A stretch of 14,535 nucleotides of DNA. Origin: Fonsecaea monophora. Lineage: Eukaryota; Ascomycota; Eurotiomycetes; Chaetothyriales; Herpotrichiellaceae. The notes beneath the pieces were generated by a model. That model was not told the origin of the DNA, did no database searches, and was given only the letters and a program-made list of their open reading frames with translations. Position numbers and translations under genes: made by a program. Position 1 is the first letter of the stretch. Each line of letters begins with the position of its first letter. Location: positions 1 through 14,535 of the forward strand of contig NW_019174152.1 in NCBI RefSeq assembly GCF_001642475.1, read 5' to 3'. Of this stretch, positions 9,009 to 14,535 are shown in pieces.

Positions 9009-9780
9009 GGACCCTTATACTTATTATCCGAAGTAGAGTAAAAGGCTTTACGCGATTACCTTAAGGATAATTTAGTAAAAGGCTATATTAGACCCTTAGA
9101 ATTAGAAGTAGGCTATCCGATCCTATTTATCCCTAAGAAGGGCGGTAAAGAACTTTAATTATGTATAGACTATCGAAAGTTAAACGAAATCACCGTTAAA
9201 AATGTATATCCGCTACTACGGATTAATAAGCTATAGGATAAGCTTAGAGAAGCGAGGTACTTTATAACGATCGATATAAGAGACGCGTACTACCGTATAC
9301 GTATAAAGGAAGGCGAAGAGTGGAAAACTACCTTTAGGACCCGATATAGTCTATACGAATACTATATAATACTATTCGGGCTCACTAACGTACTAGCGAC
9401 GTTCTAAGTACTAATTAATAATATCTTACGTAAATACTTAAATATCTTCTACGTCGTATATCTTAACGACATTCTAATCTATTCGGAAGAATACGAACTA
9501 TACGTAGAATACGTTACTAAAGTTTTAGAGGTACTAAGAGAGTATTAACTACCGGTTAAGCTAGAGAAGTACTAGTTCTATAAGCTAAGCGTAAGGTTTC
9601 TTAGCTATATAGTCTTATAAGACGGACTATAGATAGACCTAGAAAAGGTTAAAAGCGTACTAGAATAGCTAGAACTAGTAACGCTTAAGGAACTATAAGC
9701 GTTCCTCGGATTCGCTAACTTCTACCGAAAGTTTATTAGGAACTACTCGCGAATTATAGTACCTCTAATAAATCTAATAA
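9009..9780 (+). other. Pol: reverse transcriptase domain
   Basis: This domain copies the element RNA into DNA. Visible motifs in order: VGYPILFIPKK near 9108-9140, LCIDYRKLN at 9159-9185 after a TAA for Gln, ITIDIRDAYY at about 9264-9290 with the first catalytic Asp kept (GAT 9273-9275), TTFRTRYSLYEY, and FGLTN near 9378. The F/Y-x-DD box reads YLNDIL, since the first Asp of the pair is AAC at 9465-9467, a TGAC to TAAC change. The thumb region with FLGFANFYRKFI follows near 9702-9736. FGLTNVLATF carries Ala to Val and Pro to Leu changes, as RIP of GCA and CCA would give. Confidence 0.93.
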
Positions 9781-9889
9781 AGAAAGGAATCGCGACCTTT
9801 ACTTTAACGGAGGACGCTCGAGAGGTAATATAGAAACTTAAGAAGGCGTTTACGGAGGCCCCGATCCTTACGATCTTTAACCCGGACCT

Positions 9890-10290
9890 CTAAACACTCC
9901 TTAAAACGGATGCATTAGACGGCGCGATCGCCGTAGTCCTAATATAAGTAGGATAGGATGGGAAAGTAAGGCTAGTAGCTTACTTCTCGAGAAAAATGAC
10001 AGTACTAAAGCTAAACTATGATATATACGATAAGGAGCTACTCGCTATTATCGAAGCACTAAAACATTAGAGAGTATATCTCGAAGGACCTAAGTATACG
10101 GTTAAGATATACTCCGACTATAGAAACCTACTGTACTAGAATACGACTAAGGTACTTAATAGAAGATAGGTAAGATAGGTAGAGACGCTTACTACTTATA
10201 ACTTCTAGATTTACTATGTTAAAGGTAGGGAAAACGGTAGGGTAGATACCTTAAGCCGAAGGCTAGACTATATAATAGACATTAAACTAA
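9890..10290 (+). other. Pol: RNase H domain
   Basis: RNase H removes the RNA strand during reverse transcription. It shows KTDALDGAIA at 9903-9932 (Asp kept; Ser of TDAS changed to Leu), VAYFSRKM near 9978, YDKELLAIIEAL with the catalytic Glu near 10035, and IYSDYRNL near 10110 with its Asp kept. It ends with a VKGRENGRVDTLSRR pattern near 10218-10262 (Ala to Val and Ala to Thr against the usual ADALSR). It carries several Trp/Gln stops. Confidence 0.9.
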
Positions 10291-10460
10291 CGCCTACGTC
10301 ACTTCTACGATAAGAAGGAGAGTACCTTACGTACGTATAGCCTACTTACGCAGTAGGAGGGCCGTTATACGATACGGATAACGGGTATAATAAGAGAATC
10401 TAGATAAAGGATACAATAGGGCTAGGATAACCCTAGAAACTGGATAATAATAGGAAAATG

Positions 10461-11525
10461 GTTATAGAACACTACTATAGTAACCTACTTATAGGATATC
10501 TAGGAATAGATAAAATGATTGAGCTAATTACTTAACACTACGAGCCATAGAAAGGCATGAGGAAAGATATCTAAGAATTCACCTAAGACTGCGAGGTATA
10601 TATATAAGATAAATACAGTAGGTATAAACTATACGGACTACTATAACCGCTATAGGCGCCAGAAGGCGCATAGACATCTATTACGATGGACTTTATCACG
10701 AAGCTACCGAAGTTAAAAGAACCTCTTACGAGTGTAACTTATAATAGTATCCTAGTAATATACGATAGACTAACGAAATTCTTATACTTCAGGCCGTACC
10801 TTAAAAGCTCGACGGTTGAAGACTTCGCTTACGAATTCTTAAAAACCGTATTCGTAAATTACGGTATACTAAAAGAGATTATTACGGATAGAGATAAGCT
10901 CTTTACGTCTAAGTTCTAGAAAGAACTAATAAGATTACTAATGACGAAGCATAAACTATCTACATCGTTCCACCTATAGATAGATAGTTAAATAGAAAGG
11001 ATAAATTAAACCTTAGAATAATATTTAAGAATGTACGTAGACTACGGATAAACTAACTAGGTCGCGATATTACTAGTCGCATAGTTTTACTTTAATAATT
11101 ATAAGTTAGTAATAGGAATAAGCTTATTCTACGTTAACTACGAGTTTTACCCTAGGCTAAAAGACGTAATTAAAGAAAGTATAAACCTAAGAGCCCTTAA
11201 AAAGGCTATAATAATTAAAGAAATACATAAGAAATTACGAGAAGACCTCGGATTCATCGTAGAAAGGATGGTAAAATATATAAATAAGAGAAGGGTCGAG
11301 GGACCGCCCCTAGAGGAGGGGGACCCCGTCTACCTTTTACGAAAAAACATTAAAATAAGACGGCCGAGCGCGAAATTAGATTACGTTAAGCTAGGATCAT
11401 TTAGAGTTAAAGAAAAAATAGGAAAGGTTAACTATCGGTTAGAACTCCCGAAGGATATAAGAATTTACGATATATTCTATATTACCTTACTTAAACTAGT
11501 ACTAAAAAACGCTAGACTAATCTAA
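10461..11525 (+). other. Pol: integrase (zinc finger, DDE core, GPY/F module)
   Basis: Integrase inserts the cDNA. In the HHCC finger, the first His (10470) and first Cys (10590) remain while the second His and second Cys are Tyr (TAT at 10497 and 10599). The catalytic core keeps all three acidic residues: Asp at 10689 (TMDFITKLP), Asp at 10887 (ITDRDKLFTS) and Glu at 10995 (ERIN), with exactly 35 residues between the last two, the D35E spacing. The C-terminal part has EEGDPVYLL near 11319 and a GPY/F module altered to GSF (11394-11402), then YRLELP. Stops interrupt both ends of the core. Confidence 0.93.
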
Positions 11526-11558
11526 TCGCTACCGCTAGACGAAGAAGTTATACTAGAA

Positions 11559-11699
11559 GAATACGACGTTAAGGAAGTACTTTAGAGACGCATTAGGCGT
11601 AGTACCCTCCAGTACCTAATTAAGTAGTTAGGATACGACGAGTTAGAGAATAGCTAAGAACTAGAGGCTTACCTATCGAAGGAGGTTCTAGAGGAGACC
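11559..11699 (+). other. Pol: C-terminal chromodomain
   Basis: A stretch of about 47 codons with EYDVKEVL, then RRIRRSTLQYLIK, a TAG for Trp, LGYDE, and an ENS...EAYLSKEVLEE helix. This is the chromodomain pattern (Y-x-V, YL(I/V)KW-GY, E-N-T-W-E) found at the integrase end of chromoviruses, where it is thought to guide insertion to histone H3K9-methylated chromatin. Both Trp sites now read as stops (11625 TAG; 11655 TAA). Confidence 0.85.
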
Positions 11700-11702
11700 T
11701 AA

Positions 11703-12300
11703 AGATAATATCCGGAGTAGTTCTACTAGATAATATAGCCTCCTAGTTAATCTATTCGACGTTCGGAACGTCGCCTTAGGCGAAGTTAGGTTCGGTAAGG
11801 GCTACCTCTTCTAACTCCGGTAACTTATTAAACACCCCCAGCGCTTATATCTTACGACGTAACATTCGACTTAAGACCTCCTCTAATCGAGATAGATCAT
11901 CCTATAGAGAGCCGTCCTCCTCCTCTACATTAACTAACGCTAACTAGGCGTCTATCATCGCTTTACGGAGCCGAGCGATTTCCTTTCGTTTTACCCGCGA
12001 TTTCGTAACTAACTGTTTCTTTTATTCCCCCACTTTTCGAAACTCTTCTATCGAGAAAGTACCGTCACACTTTCGCTATTTTCGGAGACATTCGGTATAT
12101 AAAGATAACTACTCGCGGTTATAGTAATAGATAACCTTATAGTTAATACACTCGGTATAGGTAACTATCGCGAGGTTATCCGGATCGGTAGAGATAGAGT
12201 CGGCGAGTTCGATACGACGTTTACTTTAAGTTTTTATAGGTTTAGAGGAACGACGAGGTTTAACTATACGGAAGTTCTATATAGTTAGCTATGATGAAAA
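11703..12300 (-). pseudogene. Antisense ORF: Zn2Cys6-like motif plus helical tail
   Basis: The minus strand between pol and the 3' LTR carries a coherent reading frame (codon first bases at positions divisible by 3), with about ten TAA/TAG and no TGA from 12240 down to 11703. N-terminal sequence is basic (PRRSSKPIK, then SKRRIEL). A cysteine cluster follows: TAT 12159, TGT 12150, TAT 12129, TAT 12099, TGT 12090, TGT 12069. If the three Tyr were Cys (TGT to TAT, as in the gag knuckle), the spacing is C-x2-C-x6-C-x9-C-x2-C-x6-C, the fungal Zn(II)2Cys6 layout. Next comes a charged helical stretch (RVKRKEIARLRKAM near 11997-11955, LSRLEEVLSRMLRRKI near 11895-11848), probably coiled-coil, then an acidic tail. 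The start codon is not visible and the stop may lie in the pol overlap. Function is unknown; a DNA-binding regulator is an inference. Confidence 0.65.
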
Positions 12301-12372
12301 GAAGAAGAAGACGAGAGACGATACGGGGTAGGCGCGGCCTACTTTAAGTACGTTAAGGATAACGAATAGGAT

Positions 12373-12385
12373 AGGAGGGGGATGG
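12373..12385 (+). other. Polypurine tract
   Basis: AGGAGGGGGATGG lies directly against the 3' LTR start at 12386. A purine-rich tract at this place primes plus-strand DNA synthesis after RNase H cleavage. The single T may be original or a mutation. Confidence 0.75.
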
Positions 12386-12788
12386 TATTAGAAACGGCCT
12401 TCATATAACCTAAAGCGCGGGGCGCCTAGGGGTAGGTCTACCGAAGTACGGCAGCCTAATAAGAATAAGGCTAGGTTACGTACTATACGTAACTACTAAA
12501 AGAGGAAGCTTACGATATAGCGATATATTAGTATATCCGTATATTAATATATTAATATACCATTCCTAGTTATCTATTTAGGATACGCCTTATAAGTATA
12601 TAGCTACGCTTATTACCCTTTTATAGTTATACTCTCTCGTAGCTAACTTATAACATCTACTTTACTATACTATTCTAAAGTCACTCAACTACTTATACCT
12701 TACGTACTCTTGACCTAGCTTATATAATAAAGGAACTATGACTGAGGAAGTCTAACCTCGTTAGGCTATACAGGAAGCAGCTCTAATA
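12386..12788 (+). repeat. 3' LTR (403 bp)
   Basis: Gap-free partner of the 5' LTR. It begins TATTAG, so the conserved TG is mutated to TA. Of the 18 differences between the two LTRs, 13 are C-to-T or G-to-A in this copy. The 22-bp palindrome recurs at 12539-12560. No transversion or indel separates the copies, so their divergence reflects RIP rather than time since insertion. Confidence 0.95.
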
Positions 12789-12793
12789 TAGAA
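12789..12793. repeat. Target-site duplication TAGAA (right)
   Basis: Exact copy of 5934-5938, directly after the 3' LTR. Confidence 0.92.
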
Positions 12794-13276
12794 GTCTTCG
12801 ACGTCCTTAGATATATCGGGGGAAGAAACTATATAAAATGTATATTAAGCCTTAGATTACGCCTTATACGACCGAGCCGCTATAGAAGAATATCGATCTA
12901 ATCCTTATAACTTCACTAAATATAGATCTCTACGTTAGGGAAATTAATCCTAACGCCTACTGTGTCTATAACTAGTAGAATCCTTAAGTCTAAGTCTAGG
13001 TCGAGAAACTATAAATAAAGCTATTCCTTCGAGTATTTAGAACGGGTTTAATAGAATACCTAAACTACCCGCCGCGCCTAGTCGTAGGTAAGGCGATATT
13101 ATATAATTATCGTCCTAACTAGTATTACTCGAGCCTTTAAAATTTATTTAGTTAATCGGATAAAGATAATCGTCTTCGTAATTACTTAAATAATACTCTC
13201 GGATTCGGATCTCGATACTCGTCCTTACCCTTAATCGGAGTTAACCTATAACGATAGGGGAAATAAGAAAAGTAGA
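12794..13276 (-). pseudogene. RecQ/TLH-like helicase relic, motifs IV-VI (right piece)
   Basis: The minus-strand frame shows the C-terminal RecA-like lobe of a RecQ-type DNA helicase, the kind that expands in fungal genomes as telomere-linked helicases. Motif IV reads KTIIFI at 13176-13159. A region like the family's queue-and-release segment follows (YRLTYD at about 13098-13081, SKYSKE). Motif V is RILLVIDTVGVRINFPNV at 12984-12931, against the canonical RI-x-AT-x-x-G-x-G-(I/V)-(D/N)-x-P-x-V. Motif VI is (stop for Q)RLGRIRRN at 12882-12856, against QR-x-GRAGR. FLPP follows near 12831, as in fungal homologues. Some 16 stops interrupt it, including TAG-TGA at 12918-12913 where Gln-Trp is expected. 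The N-terminal ATPase lobe (Walker A and B) would lie further right, but the second LTR element begins at 13277 and blocks it. The C-terminal part appears to continue at 5938. Confidence 0.75.
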
Positions 13277-13691
13277 TGTGATGGGTTGAACCCAGAAGGA
13301 GGCTCGGTTCTGACGAACCAGCGCTAAGACTAACGATAGGACTAACGCTACCTCCTGATTAGCTAAATTTACCTGTACATTATATAGGTAAAAGGGTAGC
13401 TTCCTGATTAGACGAGGTACGTACCGTATAAGGGATACCGAATCCTAGTAAGCTAAGATACCGTACGTAAGGGAAGGTAAGGAAGAGAGACAGAAGGTAA
13501 GGGAAACGTAAGGCGTATACGAAAGAGGAAGGATAAGGGAGAAAGGGGAAGACATTAAGTATCCCTTACGGAGGAGCGTACGATATAAGGAGAGAAGGAG
13601 GGGACATTATTCCTTCTTCTCTCTCCTCAGATTTATCCTCCTTATTACTAGGTTAGCTAGCTAGTTATAGAACTCTTTCTAAACCCTTACA
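13277..13691 (+). repeat. Candidate 5' LTR/leader of second element
   Basis: Start chosen at TGTGATGGGTTG, where sequence character changes from strongly AT-shifted to CA/TG-containing. The end is uncertain; ...CCTTACA at 13691 followed by TTAGG (possibly a mutated TTGG primer site) is one option. Inside are a GGTTC-TGAC-GAACC hairpin near 13306-13319, TCCTGATTAG twice (near 13353 and 13402), and a long purine-rich stretch at about 13468-13612 followed by a pyrimidine run (13614-13628) that partly complements it. With no second LTR in view this remains provisional. Confidence 0.45.
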
Positions 13692-13704
13692 TTAGGATAA
13701 ATCT
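13629..13704. repeat. 11-bp inverted repeat, 54-base spacer
   Basis: AGATTTATCCT (13629-13639) and AGGATAAATCT (13694-13704) are exact reverse complements just upstream of the second gag ATG. It could fold the leader RNA around a primer or packaging site. Its role is unknown. Confidence 0.6.
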
Positions 13705-13735
13705 CCCATTTCACGTACCTCCGTACGCATCGATA

Positions 13736-14535
13736 ATGGAAATGGATTCTTCGTCTACATTAGGTCCAGCTCCACCTCCGGAATGGGTAGCGCAGTTATA
13801 TAACCTAATTCGAGAATAGAACCAGCGAGTAGAAGGTCTAGAGCATCTCCTCTAGAACTAGCGGAATGGCGGGAGTACCCCTACTCCCGAGTCGATATAA
13901 CGGGGAAATAGTAACGTACGGGAACCATTAGCCGTACGCGAATCATCGGATTAGAAACATCGGAAACTTCCTGAACTTCCTGAGTTCAGCGGAAAACGGA
14001 CGGAATTTCGACTATAGCTTACGTAGGTAAAGGCGAAGCTTAGTGTCGACAAAAACGAGGATACCGAGATCGTACGATTTTAGTATATATATAGTAGACT
14101 ACGAGGAGAAGCCCTCGCGTAAGTTAGCGCCTAAGTAGACGTGGTTATTTCGACGGACTAGATGACGGTTTAAGGCCTTTTTTCACAACTATAGGCGGCG
14201 TACGAGGATCACGAGGCCGCTGAGCGAGTATCGCGGAAGCTTAGCTTTATGCGGTAAGGGATAAAGACATTCAGTACGTTCCTCGCCGAATTCGACCGTA
14301 CGATACTAGACGCTGGCGGCCTTAGCTAGGACGACTAGATTAAGAAGACCTTCCTAGCTAACTACCTATCGTACGAACTATAGAATGCGATTATAGTAAC
14401 CCCTATCCTAAGGTCCTATAAGGAGTACTATACGTTACTTCATACCGTCAGTACTAACCTGGAGAACCTTTAGCGTAAGAAGGGACGGGATAAGCCCCGT
14501 ACGACGAGGAACTCGTCGGTATCGGTCGAGGTAGC
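13736..14535 (+). pseudogene. gag: Gag of second Ty3-like element, partial and RIP-broken
   Basis: Frame 2 opens at ATG 13736 (a second ATG at 13742) and runs 266 codons to the window end with 18 TAA/TAG and no TGA. The N-terminus is Ser/Pro-rich (MDSSSTLGPAPPPEW, with TGG intact), followed by a short helical region with Gln/Leu heptads, then KLPELPEFSGKRTEF near 13963-14010. That pattern (LPEL-PEF-SGKR) opens the capsid-like core of fungal Ty3/gypsy gags. The core continues with LRGEALA near 14104, FSQL, AAYEDHEAAERVSRKLSF near 14195, FLAEFDRTILDAGGLS near 14280 and YKEYYTLLHTVSTNLENL near 14419. It is not a copy of the first element's gag. The zinc knuckle, if any, lies beyond the window. 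Confidence 0.8.

Larger units (their letters stand above)
8292..11702 (+). pseudogene. pol: Pol polyprotein (PR-RT-RH-IN-chromodomain), RIP-broken
   Basis: Pol would be cut into protease, reverse transcriptase/RNase H and integrase. It reads in frame 3 for about 1137 codons, a normal length for a chromovirus pol, to TAA at 11700-11702. It has no ATG of its own near the start, in line with synthesis as a Gag-Pol fusion by -1 frameshifting. Several dozen internal TAA/TAG interrupt it. The stretches without stops are short; the longest are inside the integrase (10686-10918 and 11268-11524). The domains are given as separate entries. Catalytic residues are lost in protease and RT but kept in RNase H and in the integrase core. 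Confidence 0.9.
5939..12788 (+). mobile_element. Complete but dead Ty3/gypsy chromovirus
   Basis: A 6850-bp LTR retrotransposon with 403-bp LTRs, flanked by TAGAA duplications. Domain order is gag with CCHC knuckle, protease, reverse transcriptase, RNase H, integrase, chromodomain, which is Ty3/gypsy order (integrase after RT) and the chromovirus branch. Gag is in frame 1 and pol in frame 3, with a likely -1 frameshift signal at 8292. An antisense reading frame fills the space between pol and the 3' LTR. All coding regions carry many RIP stops, and the protease and RT active sites are changed, so the copy cannot be autonomous. It is inserted in a helicase relic. Confidence 0.93.
1..14535. other. 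RIP-mutated, transposon-rich fungal DNA
   Basis: CpA and TpG are rare and TpA is very common through the window, while CpG stays frequent, so this is not simple AT drift or CpG deamination. In every recognised frame the internal stops are TAA or TAG where the family has Gln or Trp, with very few TGA. Typical missense changes are Cys to Tyr, Pro to Leu, Ser to Leu, His to Tyr and Asp to Asn. This fits repeat-induced point mutation, known from Pezizomycotina. The right end (from about 13280) keeps more CA/TG dinucleotides and some TGG and CAG codons, so it seems less heavily hit. That the organism is a filamentous ascomycete is inferred from this signature and from the element types. Confidence 0.85.
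13277..14535 (+). mobile_element. Second LTR retrotransposon, 5' end only
   Basis: A second element in the same orientation begins at about 13277 (TGTGATGGG) and runs out of the window. It has a candidate LTR and a gag different from that of the first element. It keeps more CA/TG dinucleotides and several intact TGG and CAG codons, so it is less mutated or younger. It also abuts the helicase relic, so it may have inserted in the same gene; GTAGA at 13272-13276 would be its target duplication, to be matched beyond the window. Confidence 0.7.

Noticed and set aside
10686..10919. 77-codon plus-strand ORF as an independent gene
   Set aside because: It is an uninterrupted part of the integrase core (contains the first two catalytic Asp); the start is an internal Met and the end is a RIP stop.
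11268..11525. 85-codon plus-strand ORF as an independent gene
   Set aside because: It is the integrase C-terminal part with the GPY/F module, in the same frame as pol on both sides.
13305..13325. GGTTC...GAACC as a tRNA T-arm
   Set aside because: The stem is isolated. No acceptor, D or anticodon arm can be built around it, and it sits in a candidate LTR.

Overview
The window looks like heterochromatic, transposon-filled DNA from a filamentous ascomycete (Pezizomycotina). CpA and TpG are scarce and TpA abounds, while CpG is kept. Every recognisable reading frame is broken almost only by TAA/TAG at former Gln and Trp codons. That is the mark of repeat-induced point mutation (RIP). I see no intact gene, tRNA, rRNA or CRISPR array.

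Layout. (1) 1-4680: old, strongly mutated DNA. It holds a small Lys/Glu-rich minus-strand reading frame (1468-1776), a 78-bp hairpin (983-1060), three related short hairpins (about 1431, 4094 and 4632) and an acidic purine repeat (4250-4296). The rest is unassigned. (2) 4682-5938 and 12794-13276, minus strand: two pieces of one RecQ/TLH-like helicase relic. The right piece carries helicase motifs IV, V and VI; the left piece would be its C-terminal part. (3) 5939-12788, plus strand: a complete, dead Ty3/gypsy chromovirus (6850 bp) with two 403-bp LTRs and a TAGAA target duplication, inserted in the helicase relic. Its order is LTR, gag, protease, RT, RNase H, integrase, chromodomain, antisense ORF, polypurine tract, LTR. 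(4) 13277-14535: the start of a second plus-strand LTR element, with a candidate LTR and about 266 codons of a different gag. It is cut by the window end and somewhat less mutated.

The most notable points are in the chromovirus. A minus-strand reading frame lies between the integrase/chromodomain and the 3' LTR. Allowing for TGT-to-TAT changes, it shows the full spacing of a fungal Zn(II)2Cys6 cluster followed by a charged helical stretch. The gag/pol junction has an A-AAA-AAC slippery heptamer, an immediate TAG and a GC-rich hairpin, and pol lies in the -1 frame, so programmed -1 frameshifting is likely. Gag also has an extra ~1 kb between its zinc knuckle and that junction.

All proteins were read by eye. 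Family calls rest on motifs, not on searches.
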